From assembly GCA_030041005.1 (NCBI GenBank), contig JASHOR010000087.1, positions 1-40,098 of the forward strand: a stretch of DNA of 40,098 nucleotides. Direction: 5' to 3'. This document shows positions 1 through 9,458 of this stretch, one piece after another. Under the pieces are notes generated by a model, which saw nothing but the letters and a program-made list of their open reading frames with translations, was not told the DNA's origin and made no database searches. Position 1 is the stretch's first letter. The number at the start of each line of letters is the position of its first letter. A program made the position numbers and the translations under genes. Source of the DNA: Xanthobacteraceae bacterium. Lineage in GTDB: Bacteria; Pseudomonadota; Alphaproteobacteria; Rhizobiales; Xanthobacteraceae.

Positions 1-2016
1 AGCGGCGCCTGAACCCTCGACACTCGCTGGCGCACGTGTGCCACGAAGCGTGAAATAGAATGTTGCGCCCTCGCCAACAGCACCTTCGGCCCAAATCCGA
101 CCTCCGTGCCTGCGAATGATGCGCTGAACCGTGGCGAGGCCGATGCCGGTTCCTTCGAATTCAGAATTCGAGTGCAAACGCTGAAATACACCGAAGAGCT
201 TCGAGGCGTATGACATATCGAAGCCGGCGCCATTGTCGCGAACAAAATAGGTGCGCGGATCCCCATCGGTGAATCCAACCTCGATACGGGCATCCTCGCG
301 TTTGCCGGTGAATTTCCAAGCGTTTCCGAGCAGGTTCTCGAATGCGATCGTCAGCAGATGATGGTCGCATTCGCTGATCATATGTTCAGCGACGACAACC
401 TCCACTGGTCGATCGGGCCAGGATTTCGCAAGCCGCGATGCCACTCCGCGAGCGATCGAGGTGATGTCGGCCTCAGCACGATCCAGCGACGAGCGCGTCA
501 CCCGAGAAAGTGCGAGCAGATCGTCGATAAGACGGGCCATGTGCTGGGTCGACTGGCGCACGTAGTTCAAATATTCCTTCCCGGCATCGTCGAGCTTGTC
601 GCCGCAATCCTCCAGCAAGGCGAGACTGAATCCATCGATGCTGCGCAACGGTGCGCGAAGATCGTGTGCCACCGAGTAGCTGAACGATTCGAGTTCGTCG
701 TTCTTGACTTCAAGCTCGGCGTTCTTCGATTCGAGTTCCTCCATGAGAGCGGCTTTGACCTTGGCAATCTCCAACGCCGACCGCGCCTCGTTGGCTTCGT
801 ACTCGGCGCGCAGAAGCCGTTCGCGAACTGCGCGATGCTCGTCCTCGAACTGCTTGCGCCTGATCTGCGCCAGTACGCGCGCCCGCACCAGGTCGAGATC
901 GCTTGACTTGGTCATATAGTCGTCTGCTCCGGCACTGAGGCCGGCAATCATCGCCTCCCGGTCCTCGACCGCCGTCAACATGATGATCGGGATGTCGCGC
1001 ATTGTCGGCACACTCTTGATGCGCATGCACGTTTCACGACCGCCGATGCCCGGCATTTGCAGATCGAGCAGAACGCAATCGACCTGTTGCACGGCAAGCA
1101 AGTCCAGGGCTTCTTCGCCCGAGCGCGCAAGAATGACCTCATAGCCCTCGGAGCGCAGGGCTCCGGCGAGTTGCTGCAGATAGGTCTCGCTGTCGTCCAC
1201 GGCCAGCACCTTTTTCGGACCCTGCAGACTTGTGGTGCCGCCCCAGGCGCGTTGATCGCCGGCGCTCCGCAACATGGCGCTGATGCGCGCCAGGATTAAG
1301 CCGATGTTGTCGTCCTTTACCGCGAACGCGTCCGCGCCGGCGTCGAGCGCGCGGACCTCGGCGCTGCGATCTTCCGAGCCGGTCAGGAGGAAGCACGGCA
1401 AAGCCCGGAGCGCGGCATCGAGCCGGACGCGCCTGATGACGGTTGCACCGTCGATGCCGGGGAGCACGCCGTCGACGACAATGCCGGATGGGCGCAGATC
1501 CGCCGCGATGCGCAGCCCCTCCTCGCCGCTGCCGGCGACGACCACACGGTACGAGGCCTGCTCCAGCGCACACTTGAGCTCATTCCGAAATGTGACGCTA
1601 TCATCGATGAGCAGAATGGTTTCTTTCGTCTGCGGGGCCCCTTCGCCGCCGCGACGCACCAGCTCGCGGGCGCGGCCGAAAAGATAGGTCGGGTCGTACG
1701 GCTTTCCCACGTACTCGTCCGCTCCCTTGGTAAGCCCGCGAACACGGTCGCGGACTTCGGCTTCGGTCGACAGCATCATGACGGCCGTGCCGCTGCCAGA
1801 CGGCATGGCCCGAATTTCCTGCAGCAACGCGATGCCATCTCCGTCCGGCAGCAGTACGTCGAGAATGACCAGGGCGAACGACCGCTCGGCCAGCGCGCGT
1901 CGTGCTTCGGCGACGGTGGCGCAGGCGATCGTTTCCAGACCTGCGCCGTTGAGCAACTCAAGCAGGCTCATGCGCACGGTGACGCTGTCGTCAACAATGA
2001 GAACCGAACCGGTCAT
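1..2016 (-). CDS. Cytoplasmic hybrid histidine kinase, REC-REC-REC-HisKA-HATPase (C-terminus beyond window)
   Basis: The frame is open from an ATG at 2016 to the left edge with no stop, giving at least 672 residues. Three receiver domains are visible: around residues 1-120 (phospho-acceptor D53 in ILDVLLPDGDG), 130-255 (VVDGVLPGIDG) and 265-385 (LLDLQMPGIGG). A coiled-coil linker follows at about 390-440. The H-box VAHDLRAPLRS carries the likely phosphorylated His at about 451. The ATPase domain shows an N-box (FENLLGNAWKF), G1 (DNGAGFD) and G2 (GTGIGLATVQR). No membrane segment is seen, so it should be cytosolic. Its ATG overlaps the cheB stop (ATGA), so it is the last visible gene of the chemosensory operon. 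Inference: it receives phosphate from the CheA-REC kinase and serves as pathway output, like CheS-type hybrid kinases of alternative Che systems. A further C-terminal domain beyond the window cannot be excluded. Confidence 0.88.
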   Translation of the reverse strand, partial: MTGSVLIVDDSVTVRMSLLELLNGAGLETIACATVAEARRALAERSFALVILDVLLPDGDGIALLQEIRAMPSGSGTAVMMLSTEAEVRDRVRGLTKGADEYVGKPYDPTYLFGRARELVRRGGEGAPQTKETILLIDDSVTFRNELKCALEQASYRVVVAGSGEEGLRIAADLRPSGIVVDGVLPGIDGATVIRRVRLDAALRALPCFLLTGSEDRSAEVRALDAGADAFAVKDDNIGLILARISAMLRSAGDQRAWGGTTSLQGPKKVLAVDDSETYLQQLAGALRSEGYEVILARSGEEALDLLAVQQVDCVLLDLQMPGIGGRETCMRIKSVPTMRDIPIIMLTAVEDREAMIAGLSAGADDYMTKSSDLDLVRARVLAQIRRKQFEDEHRAVRERLLRAEYEANEARSALEIAKVKAALMEELESKNAELEVKNDELESFSYSVAHDLRAPLRSIDGFSLALLEDCGDKLDDAGKEYLNYVRQSTQHMARLIDDLLALSRVTRSSLDRAEADITSIARGVASRLAKSWPDRPVEVVVAEHMISECDHHLLTIAFENLLGNAWKFTGKREDARIEVGFTDGDPRTYFVRDNGAGFDMSYASKLFGVFQRLHSNSEFEGTGIGLATVQRIIRRHGGRIWAEGAVGEGATFYFTLRGTRAPASVEGSGAA

Positions 2017-3095
2017 TGCGAGAGCTCCATGACCGCGCCCCGCAATGCAGCCACGCACGAGCCGATTTCCTTAAGCGGCAGCACGAAGGTCGCGGCGCCA
2101 AGCGCCACCGCCTCGCGCGGCATGCCGTAAACGATCGACGACGCCTCGTCCTGAGCAATCGTGACACCGCCGGCGTGACGAACATCGAGGAGGCCGCTGG
2201 CGCCATCCTTGCCCATCCCGGTCAACAGGCAGGCGGCGGCACCGGCGCCGTATTCGGCGGCGACAGACTCGAACAGGACATCCACCGACGGCCGGCAGGA
2301 GTGCCGTTGTGCGCCGCGATTCAGCAACAGGCGGTCGTTGCACACAACGAGGTGGCGGTCGCCGGGCGCAACTGCGACGCAGCCCCGCAACGCAGCGATT
2401 GGCGTGCCGCTTTGCGGGCTGACCACGCGACGGTCAATTTGCGTGCCAAGCCACTCCGCGAACGCGGATTCAAAAGGGGCATTCATGTGCACCACAACAA
2501 GTACAGGGATGCAAAATTGCGGCGGCAGCGATTGAAGCACCTCGCGGACTGCCGCGGGCCCACCGGTGGAAGCGCCGATGGCGAGGACTTCGCACCGTTC
2601 CCGCTGTCGTTCCGCCGCGCGAGAAAAGGCGAACCTTTCGACGGGGCGTCGATATGACCCGAGCCGCGCGCGAGGGTGGGTGATGACCTTGATTTTGGCG
2701 ACCAGCCTCACGGCGGCACGCAGATGATGCTCCCAATCGCCGTCGACTTCTGCCCCCGTCGGCTTTTCCAGGACATCAACCGCGCCTGCCGCGAGCGCGT
2801 CATAAACCCTGAACAGCTCGCCGCGATTGACCGACGATGAGACGATCAAGATCGGGGTTGGAAAATGCGCCATGATATGCTCGGTGGCCTCGAGGCCGGT
2901 CATGACCGGCATCATCATGTCCATGGTGATCACGTCGGGTCGGTGCAGCCGGGCGAGATCGACGCCCTGTTTGCCGTCCTCCGCCACGCCGACGATATCG
3001 AAATCAGCGCCGGCCTTGAGCGCCTCAACCAGCCGCTCGCGCACCGTTGTAGAATCCTCGACGACAAGAACGCGCATCTTGGGCATGCGCGTCAC
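2013..3095 (-). CDS. cheB: CheB-type protein-glutamate methylesterase / chemoreceptor deamidase
   Basis: This is a 360-residue two-domain enzyme that removes methyl groups from chemoreceptor glutamates and so resets receptor activity. The N-terminal receiver domain (about 6-125) has the acidic pair VVEDS and phospho-acceptor D59 in ITMDMMMPVMTG. The C-terminal methylesterase domain (about 165-355) has the Ser nucleophile in GASTGGP (S176), the catalytic His in VVHMN (H203) and the Asp in GMGKDGASG. All three catalytic positions are present. A GTG start at 3095 overlaps the cheA stop (GTGA), which favours translational coupling. ATGs at 3086 and 3077 are possible alternatives, and none has a strong ribosome site. 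It is the WspF/CheB counterpart of the cluster. Confidence 0.95.
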   Translation of the reverse strand: MTRMPKMRVLVVEDSTTVRERLVEALKAGADFDIVGVAEDGKQGVDLARLHRPDVITMDMMMPVMTGLEATEHIMAHFPTPILIVSSSVNRGELFRVYDALAAGAVDVLEKPTGAEVDGDWEHHLRAAVRLVAKIKVITHPRARLGSYRRPVERFAFSRAAERQRERCEVLAIGASTGGPAAVREVLQSLPPQFCIPVLVVVHMNAPFESAFAEWLGTQIDRRVVSPQSGTPIAALRGCVAVAPGDRHLVVCNDRLLLNRGAQRHSCRPSVDVLFESVAAEYGAGAAACLLTGMGKDGASGLLDVRHAGGVTIAQDEASSIVYGMPREAVALGAATFVLPLKEIGSCVAALRGAVMELSQ

Positions 3096-5149
3096 GCCGC
3101 CATCATCGGCTTGATCATCGACAACAGCGCAGCCTGATCAAATTCGCTTTTGACGATGTAGCCTTGGGCGCCAACGGCGCGACCGCGCTTGCGATGTTCC
3201 GGCTTGGCCAGAGACGTGACCAGGATCGCCGGGATATCGCAAGTTTTCGGATCCGATCGGATGCGCTCGATGAAGGTAAATCCATCCATGCCGGGCATTT
3301 CGACATCGACCAGGACCAGCGCGTAGGCTTTCTGCCGAACGCGCTCCAGCGCCTGCTCCCCGGACACTGCAAGATCGACATCGTAGCCTGCCGACTCGAG
3401 GATGCTTTGCTCGAGCATGCGCGTCGTCAGCGAATCATCAACCACCAGGACGGGACGCTTTTGCGGTTGCGCGCCGGACTCGTTGGCGCAACCGCGGCGC
3501 GCCGCAGCAATAAGCTCGTCGGGATTGATCACCAGTTGCGGATTGCCATCGGCATCCAGCGTCGCGGCCAAGACGGCGGGGCTCGCTGTCACGTGCTGCG
3601 GCAGCGGTCGAACGACGATTTTGGCGGTGCCCAAGAGGCGCTTCACTCCAATCACCGCGAGACCATTGTCGGCTGCGATGACGATGGCGGTCCAATCGCC
3701 GCCTGGCGACCAGGTCGCTGCGCCGAGAGCCGCCGCAAGCGGGACAAACGAAACCACTTCTTCGTTGTAGAGGACAGACGCGCCGGACGCCGCCAAAGTG
3801 ATTTGGGCCGAAGATAGCCGGCGCGTGCTGCGAACGGCATCGAGCGGAATCGCGACGACGGTTCCCGTATCCGATACTTCCACGATCAAAGCATCGATGG
3901 AGGCCAGAGCCGGCGGTATCACGATTTCAAATGTCGTTCCCGCCCCGGGTTTGCTGCGGCAGCCGACCTCACCGCCAAGCCGCTCAACCGATTCACGAAC
4001 GACGTCCAGACCAATGCCGCGGCCGGACTCCTCGGTGACCGTCTTTGAGGTGCTGATGCCGCCGCGAAGCAGCACGTTCAGAAGCTCGTCGGGTCCGGCC
4101 GTCGCCATTTCAGATCCGATCAAGCCACGCTTCATTGCGGCCTGCCGTACCGCATCGAGATTTATGCCGCGGCCATCATCGCTGCAGGAGAAAACGATCC
4201 GCCGATCGCGCCGGAAGACGTTTACGGACACGCACCCGACTTCCGGCTTCCCCGCACGCGCGCGCTCGTCGCCGGTCTCGATGCCATGGGCGACGGCATT
4301 GCGCACGATTTGAAGCAATGCTCCTTGGATACTGTCGAGAATGTGCGCATCCAGCCGGACGGCGCCGCCGCCAGCCTTGAATGAGACGTGCTTGGCCTGT
4401 GCGCGCGCGGTATCGCGTGCCATGCGCTCGAGTGTCGTAAACAAGCTGCCGACCGGCACCAATCGCAGACGCTCAACAGCCTCACGCAATTGCCGCAGTT
4501 CGCGATCCATCTGATCGACGGTCGACTCGAGACTGCGGCCGATCGCGCCCATTTTTCGGCCCAGTTCCTCCGCAACGGTTGAACGGTCGCCGGAATGCGA
4601 CCTCGAGCCGGACTCCTTGCGGCCAGGGCGATCGGTCAAGGCTTCCGAAGCCAGCAACTCGGAGAGTTGAGCGGCCTGCTGCACGCCGCGAACGGCCGCC
4701 CTGAGGCCGTTCAAAAGGGCGTGCGTTTCAACCACGCTGTCGAGAACGGCATCCGCCTCCGCAACATCGGTCCTGACGGTCCGGAATGCCTCCTCGATCG
4801 CCTGTTTTCCGACTGCCGGCGCCGATGGCTCGCCGACAGGCGCCAAAGCGGCCAACTGATCGCTGATCGCATCGATGTGGTGGAGAACGGCGTCGATCTG
4901 CTCGCGTCCGACGTCGCGACCCGACTCGCGAAGCGGCGAAAGCACGTCTTCGATCTCATGGGCCCGGTTGGCAATGTCGGACTGCTTGACGACTCGCGCT
5001 GCGCCTTTGAGCGTGTGGGCCAGGCGTAACAGCCGCTGCACGGTCGCCGAGTTGCTTTCGCCCTTTTCCAGGTCGAGAACGTCGCGCGAGAATTGCTCCA
5101 GGATCTCGCGTGCCTCCGGCCGGAAGTATCGGTAGGGATCCTGGGCCAT
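3092..5149 (-). CDS. cheA: CheA-type hybrid histidine kinase, Hpt-HATPase-CheW-REC
   Basis: This 685-residue kinase is the core of the chemosensory array. It autophosphorylates on the Hpt domain and passes phosphate to response regulators. The Hpt domain (about 1-110) carries H45 in LRLAHTLKGAARVV. A dimerisation region follows. The ATPase domain has an N-box (LLQIVRNAVAHGIE, near 280), G1 (SDDGRGINLDAV) and G2 (ESGRGIGLDVVRE). A CheW-like coupling domain covers about 415-540. A C-terminal receiver (about 555-685) has VVDDS and LVDVEMPGMDG. The fused receiver is typical of WspE/FrzE-like CheA proteins and may act as phosphate sink or output. There is no clear P2 domain. The gene starts 3 bp after the receptor stop codon and overlaps cheB by 4 bp. 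Confidence 0.95.
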   Translation of the reverse strand: MAQDPYRYFRPEAREILEQFSRDVLDLEKGESNSATVQRLLRLAHTLKGAARVVKQSDIANRAHEIEDVLSPLRESGRDVGREQIDAVLHHIDAISDQLAALAPVGEPSAPAVGKQAIEEAFRTVRTDVAEADAVLDSVVETHALLNGLRAAVRGVQQAAQLSELLASEALTDRPGRKESGSRSHSGDRSTVAEELGRKMGAIGRSLESTVDQMDRELRQLREAVERLRLVPVGSLFTTLERMARDTARAQAKHVSFKAGGGAVRLDAHILDSIQGALLQIVRNAVAHGIETGDERARAGKPEVGCVSVNVFRRDRRIVFSCSDDGRGINLDAVRQAAMKRGLIGSEMATAGPDELLNVLLRGGISTSKTVTEESGRGIGLDVVRESVERLGGEVGCRSKPGAGTTFEIVIPPALASIDALIVEVSDTGTVVAIPLDAVRSTRRLSSAQITLAASGASVLYNEEVVSFVPLAAALGAATWSPGGDWTAIVIAADNGLAVIGVKRLLGTAKIVVRPLPQHVTASPAVLAATLDADGNPQLVINPDELIAAARRGCANESGAQPQKRPVLVVDDSLTTRMLEQSILESAGYDVDLAVSGEQALERVRQKAYALVLVDVEMPGMDGFTFIERIRSDPKTCDIPAILVTSLAKPEHRKRGRAVGAQGYIVKSEFDQAALLSMIKPMMAA

Positions 5150-5152
5150 TGT

Positions 5153-6625
5153 TCACACCGCCATATGCGGCTGAATAATGCGAAGCAGATTCCTCGACAG
5201 CACCGCCATCTGCGACACCGTCTGCAGCGTCTGGCCGGCGCTGGTCTCGGTCTCCACCGAGGCCTGCGTCACGCTGGCGATCGCGGTGTTGACCTGCTCG
5301 ACGGCGCTTGACTGCTGTTTGGTCGAAAGCTCGATCTCGCGCGCGGCGTCGGTGGTCGTTGTCACCAGGTCAGCGATTTCCTTGAATGCAATCGCCACGT
5401 CGCCGAATTGCCGCGCGCCGACATCCACCGCCTTCGAGCCGGTCTCGGTGGCCATGACGGTGGTATTCACCGCGCTGCGCACGTCGTCGATCAAGGTGCG
5501 AACCTCCTTGGTCGAACCGCCCACGCGGTCGGCCAATTTGCGAATCTCCTCGGCGACGACGACAAATCGCTTGCCCGCGTCGCCCGCGCCCGCCGCTTCG
5601 ATCGTCGCGTTGATGGCAAGGATGTTGGTCTGCTCGGCCAGTTCGGACACGATATCGAGAACGGCCCCGATCTCCTGCGACTTTTTACCGAGTTCGAGCA
5701 TGTGCGATACGATCTGATCCACCTGGAGCCGGATGCCGGTAATCGATTCGTGCGTCAGATCGACGGTGGTGTGACCGGAGCGTGCCGAATTCGCCGTCAG
5801 TTCCGCATTGTGGGCCACACGCTGTGCGCTTTCCGCAATCTGCCGCGACGTGGCCAACAGCTCGCTGATAGTCGTGCTGATCTCGGCCATGGCCGTCGCC
5901 TGTTCCTTGGCCCCGGAGGCTTGCTGATTGGCGGCGGCCTGCAGTTCGGACGACGAACTGCGCACCTGGCCCACGGCGCCACCGATTTGATTGGACAGCG
6001 ACCTCGATATGAACCAGCCGATCAGACCCACCAGGACCGTACCTATCAGGCCGCCCCAGAAGATGACCGACATGGTCATGTCGGAATTGGCGTGAGCCTG
6101 CTCGGACCATTGCTGAAGCACGGCTTGTTCCGCCTGGTCGGCTTCCGCAAGGGTGTCGCGGATCTGATCCATCTCGGTCTTGCCGCGGTTGGTGAGAATG
6201 AGCTTGAGCGTCGGGTCGAAGCCCTGCGTTCTTCGCAAATCGACGGTCTGATTGAGTTCGGCGAGCTTGCTCTCGATCAGCGGCATCATGGCGGCGAGTC
6301 GGCGCTGCTGATCCGGATTGTGGACGGTCAGTGTCTTGAGGTCGGCAACGGTCGCCTTGATCGCCGGAAGGGCCGACTGGTAGGGCTGCAGATAGCTGTC
6401 ATCACCCGTTATGACGTAGCCGCGCGCCCCGGTCTCGGCGTCCTTCAGTTCCGACAGCAGATTGGCCAGCTCGGTGCGAATCTGGTGCGAGTGCGCCACC
6501 CAGCCCTCGGTCTCGATCAACAGATTGGCGTTGCGGTAGCTGATGCCTGCGATCAACAACAGCGTCAGCGCCGCGAGGCCGAAGCTGGCAAAAAGCTTTT
6601 TGCTCACGGTCATGTTTTCGAACAT
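5153..6625 (-). CDS. Methyl-accepting chemotaxis protein with CHASE3-like periplasmic domain
   Basis: This is a transmembrane chemoreceptor of 490 residues that feeds the CheA/CheW array. After a short cytosolic start come TM1 (about 10-30), a CHASE3-like four-helix sensor (about 35-175, with [14 protein letters not shown], the usual CHASE3 signature), and TM2 (about 188-210). A coiled-coil signalling domain runs to the end, with its hairpin tip around [19 protein letters not shown]. No HAMP domain is evident between TM2 and the coiled coil, and there is no C-terminal NWETF-type tether for CheR. The ATG at 6625 is chosen because GGAG lies 8 nt upstream. The same frame opens at 6676, but that adds residues that do not look coding. 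It is placed between cheW and cheA. Confidence 0.94.
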   Translation of the reverse strand: MFENMTVSKKLFASFGLAALTLLLIAGISYRNANLLIETEGWVAHSHQIRTELANLLSELKDAETGARGYVITGDDSYLQPYQSALPAIKATVADLKTLTVHNPDQQRRLAAMMPLIESKLAELNQTVDLRRTQGFDPTLKLILTNRGKTEMDQIRDTLAEADQAEQAVLQQWSEQAHANSDMTMSVIFWGGLIGTVLVGLIGWFISRSLSNQIGGAVGQVRSSSSELQAAANQQASGAKEQATAMAEISTTISELLATSRQIAESAQRVAHNAELTANSARSGHTTVDLTHESITGIRLQVDQIVSHMLELGKKSQEIGAVLDIVSELAEQTNILAINATIEAAGAGDAGKRFVVVAEEIRKLADRVGGSTKEVRTLIDDVRSAVNTTVMATETGSKAVDVGARQFGDVAIAFKEIADLVTTTTDAAREIELSTKQQSSAVEQVNTAIASVTQASVETETSAGQTLQTVSQMAVLSRNLLRIIQPHMAV

Positions 6626-6672
6626 ATGGAATACTCCGCTGGTGATTTCGGGCACGCGAACCCGTGCTGATC

Positions 6673-7176
6673 TCAAGGGTGAAGCGCTTTGAGCACACGC
6701 GAGAGGTCGATAATGGGTCGAAGGACGTCGCCGATCTGGAGGACGCCGTTTGTGAAAGCTTGATCGTCGGTTCTTTGCGCAGTCGCGATCGCCGCCGGAG
6801 CAATGCGAAGCTGCCCCTCAAATCCGTCGAACGCGAGCGCAACACGCGCGGCTGCGGCAACCACGAGCCAGCGGGTCGCCGCTGCAGACCGCTGACCAAG
6901 CACTCGCTTGAGGTTGTAGACCGGCGTGACGACGCCCCGGAATCCGGCGATACCGAGCAGATATTCATCGGCACCGGGAATGGGCGTGACCTTCTTCTCG
7001 GCGAACAGGCCGGAGATGTCCGTCAGCCGAAGCGCAAAATGTTGGGCGTCGAGCCGGATCGCGAGGAAGCCCTGCGGCGCGGCATCCGCGACGGATGGAG
7101 GATCGGCGAAGCTGCGATCGAAATTCAATCGCAATTCGGCCGCACGCTGCGCTGCGCGCGACGAAGCTGGCATCAT
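6673..7176 (-). CDS. cheW: CheW-like coupling protein
   Basis: This 167-residue CheW-domain protein (domain about 50-165) links receptor and CheA. The sequence shows the CheW beta-barrel pattern: [18 protein letters not shown], then an [16 protein letters not shown] segment (the family's P-G-x-x-G-I-x-x-x-RG core), [10 protein letters not shown], and a closing [10 protein letters not shown]. The N-terminal 45 residues are a low-conservation Ala/Arg-rich lead. The ATG at 7176 is preferred over the upstream GTG/ATG options because it overlaps the stop codon of cheR by 4 bp (ATGA). It is one of two CheW proteins flanking cheR, as in Wsp operons where wspB and wspD flank wspC. Confidence 0.92.
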   Translation of the reverse strand: MMPASSRAAQRAAELRLNFDRSFADPPSVADAAPQGFLAIRLDAQHFALRLTDISGLFAEKKVTPIPGADEYLLGIAGFRGVVTPVYNLKRVLGQRSAAATRWLVVAAAARVALAFDGFEGQLRIAPAAIATAQRTDDQAFTNGVLQIGDVLRPIIDLSRVLKALHP

Positions 7177-8717
7177 GGCTGACCTCGGCGATCCATCAAT
7201 GCCGAGTCGCACAGGGCCATCAGCGACTCCCGGCTGAAGCCGCCGCCGAACAGCAGTACCCGCGACGGGGCTTCGTCTTTCAGCAACGCCCGCGCCCGCG
7301 CGAACTCGCGGCAGGCCGCGTTGTGATCGCCGTCTCGTCGCGCCAGCAAGCCCAGGTGCACTCGCGGCATTGCAAACGCCGGATCGAGCATCGTGGCGGC
7401 TCGGTGATGGTCGCAGGCGCCGTCGCTGTCACCCTCATGATCACGACAAAGCGCCAGCAGATAATGGGCCCCCGCATTGTCCTGGTCGATCGAAAGCAGG
7501 CGCAACGCCGATCTCTCGGCCGGCACGACCTGGCCGCTGTGAACGAGCAGCGTCGTCTCCAGCAGAAGCACTTCCGCGTCACGATCGTGCCCTCTCGATT
7601 GTTCGCGAAGATGATCCAACGCTTCGGCAAATCGCTCCTCGCGCAGGAGCGCCATCGTCAACGCTGGATCAAACTGCGGCGCGATTACCTGCCGCCGACC
7701 GGTTAGCCGGCAAAATTCCCCCATCGGCAAAAGCGTCGCCACCCGCTCGCTTGCAAGGCGAATGTCGTCAAACCAGGTGGCGTCTTGTTTGCAAAGTCGA
7801 GGCGATATCCGAACCGAAGACGCTTTGGGCGCAAATTCGCAAGATTCTTTGGGCGGAAATTCGCGCGAGGGTACTGGGCTGGGCCGCGGAGCGTCGCTCA
7901 AACAATAATAGAACGTTCCATGACTGTTGCAGAGCTGAAATTCGTCGGATACGCCTCGAAGCGTTTCCGCGTGCCCGAGAAACAAAAAGCCACCGGGCAC
8001 AAGCGCGCGCGCGAACCGCGCGATCACGCCGCGCATCCGCATCGGCTCGAAGTACATCAGGACATTTCGGCAAAAGATCACATCGTAGGTTGCCGGTCGC
8101 CATAGATCCGGGTCGTCGGTTGCAAGGTTGGCCGCTTCGACTGCAACCATTCTGCGAATTGCATCGTCGAGAGCAAACTGGCGCCCTTCGGCGCGAAACC
8201 ATCTGCTCCTGATATCCTCCGGCGTTTCACGCAGCGCCCAGGCGGAATAGTGCGCCTGTCGCGCTTTCTGCAAAGCCGAGGGATTGATATCGACCGCGCG
8301 TATCGCGCTATTCCAGGTCGGGTCGGGAATCCCTTCTCTGGCGACGATCGCCATCGAGTAGGCCTCTTCGCCCGATGAGCAACCGGCGGACAGCAGGCGC
8401 AAGGTCTTTTGCCCGGACGATCGACGGAGCCGTTCCGGCAAAACCACCTCGGCGAGCGCGCGAAATTGCTCGTGGTTGCGAAAGAAATATGTTTCGCCGA
8501 CGGTCAATTCGCGCGCCAGCGCGGAGATTTCGCCGTGCGACGGCTCATGCTCGAGTTCCCACAAATACGCCGCACTGTCCCGACCTCGCTTTTCGATCCG
8601 GCGTTGCAACACCGCGCCCAAATATCCCAGCTTGGCGTCGTCAAAGAGCAGTCCGATCCGCTGGCCGAGTACGGTGCGAAAGCGCTCCGCGTCGCGAGTT
8701 GCCGGCTGCACGCTCAC
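7173..8717 (-). CDS. cheR: CheR-type chemoreceptor methyltransferase with C-terminal TPR region
   Basis: This 514-residue S-adenosylmethionine-dependent enzyme methylates receptor glutamates. The N-terminal helical CheR domain (about 10-85, with LTVGETYFFRN) is followed by the catalytic Rossmann domain (about 100-270). Its SAM-binding motif is LLSAGCSSGEEAYSMA (about 108-123), with DVIFCRNVLMYF further on. Beyond a proline-rich linker, residues about 340-490 contain TPR-like helices (HYLLALCRDHEGDSDGAC and similar). CheR enzymes with TPR tails are typical of WspC/FrzF-like systems, where the tail modulates receptor recognition. The GTG start at 8717 overlaps the upstream cheW stop (GTGA). About 280 residues are the usual length for flagellar CheR, so the extension is genuine and large. 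Confidence 0.94.
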   Translation of the reverse strand: MSVQPATRDAERFRTVLGQRIGLLFDDAKLGYLGAVLQRRIEKRGRDSAAYLWELEHEPSHGEISALARELTVGETYFFRNHEQFRALAEVVLPERLRRSSGQKTLRLLSAGCSSGEEAYSMAIVAREGIPDPTWNSAIRAVDINPSALQKARQAHYSAWALRETPEDIRSRWFRAEGRQFALDDAIRRMVAVEAANLATDDPDLWRPATYDVIFCRNVLMYFEPMRMRGVIARFARALVPGGFLFLGHAETLRGVSDEFQLCNSHGTFYYCLSDAPRPSPVPSREFPPKESCEFAPKASSVRISPRLCKQDATWFDDIRLASERVATLLPMGEFCRLTGRRQVIAPQFDPALTMALLREERFAEALDHLREQSRGHDRDAEVLLLETTLLVHSGQVVPAERSALRLLSIDQDNAGAHYLLALCRDHEGDSDGACDHHRAATMLDPAFAMPRVHLGLLARRDGDHNAACREFARARALLKDEAPSRVLLFGGGFSRESLMALCDSALMDRRGQP

Positions 8718-9271
8718 GACGCCACCCGCCCGGCATGGTCGGGAACGACAAAATCGTCGGGAACGATGCGCGCCGCGTTCAACAGGAAAAGCAGGTCCCG
8801 GTCGCGCGATGCCATGGCCACGATGGCGTCGTCGCTGCCTATAAGCGGCGGCATCTGGGTCAAGTCGTGCCTCGCGACGACGGCGGCGCCCAGAACCGCG
8901 TCGACCGCGAATGCAATCGTCCGGCCACCCGTTCGGGCCGTGACAAGCTGCGTGTATCGAGCGGATGTTCGGTCGAAGAGAAGGGCCGTGTCGACGACCG
9001 CAACCGGCGCGCCCCTTATGATCGACAGGCCGAGCACAAGCGGCGGCGCAGCGGCGATGGTTTCGACCGGCAACATCCGCATCGTTTCGACGATTTCGGA
9101 CATCGGCAGCGCGAAACGATGCGACCCTGCGGCGCAGAGCAAGCAGAGTTGCGCATGAGAGTATCGATCGGCAGGCGCCGGAGGTGCTGCCCGCTCGGTC
9201 ATGTTGCGATCCGATTGGTCAAGATTCGACATTTGGCTGGCGTCCCACGCTGCTGCGGCTTTTGGCTTCAT
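8714..9271 (-). CDS. cheW: Second CheW-like coupling protein, first gene of the operon
   Basis: This CheW-domain protein of about 185 residues has AQLCLLCAAGSHRFALPMSE opening the domain, LGLSIIRGAPVAVVDTALLF as the G-x-x-x-RG core, and RDLLFLLNAARIV at the end. It should couple CheA to the receptor, or act as an alternative scaffold to the other CheW. The start is uncertain. The ATG at 9271 is given; TTG 9277, ATG 9232 and ATG 9202 are in frame, and none has a strong ribosome site. The sequence before residue 35 is low-complexity, so a shorter protein is plausible. Its stop overlaps the cheR GTG. A 30 bp inverted-repeat region lies just upstream. Confidence 0.87.
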   Translation of the reverse strand: MKPKAAAAWDASQMSNLDQSDRNMTERAAPPAPADRYSHAQLCLLCAAGSHRFALPMSEIVETMRMLPVETIAAAPPLVLGLSIIRGAPVAVVDTALLFDRTSARYTQLVTARTGGRTIAFAVDAVLGAAVVARHDLTQMPPLIGSDDAIVAMASRDRDLLFLLNAARIVPDDFVVPDHAGRVAS

Positions 9272-9296
9272 TTTCAAGAAACAAAGAACGTCATGA

Positions 9297-9326
9297 GCCT
9301 TAGCTCTAAGCGAGCAAAACTAAGGC
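9297..9326. promoter_or_regulatory. Inverted repeat upstream of the chemosensory operon
   Basis: The 7-bp arms GCCTTAG (9297-9303) and CTAAGGC (9320-9326) are perfect complements separated by 16 bp, about 20 nt before the possible first start codons of the minus-strand operon. The position suits a 5' UTR hairpin or an operator. No protein can be assigned to it. Confidence 0.35.
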
Positions 9327-9372
9327 TTCCTAACAATGGCAGTCGGCAGAAATGCGTATGAGGTTGTACGTA

Positions 9373-9458
9373 CCGAACGATGCAGATGGAGCATCATAAG
9401 ACGGCCTTAACGGGATGGCTGTTAGACGGACAAAACGTGAGCGGAGTACATCGTTCGG
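9373..9458. promoter_or_regulatory. Widely spaced 10-bp inverted repeat in the divergent intergenic region
   Basis: CCGAACGATG (9373-9382) is repeated as its reverse complement CATCGTTCGG (9449-9458), 66 bp apart. It lies between the che operon (reading left) and the REC-PAS kinase gene (reading right). Paired half-sites this far apart could bind a regulator that loops or acts on both promoters. No clear -35/-10 pair was recognised in the remaining approximately 300 bp of this intergenic region. Confidence 0.35.

Noticed and set aside
5408-6670. Long plus-strand frame (420 residues) opposite the chemoreceptor gene
   Set aside because: It mirrors the high-GC codon pattern of a clear chemoreceptor on the minus strand and has no domain character.
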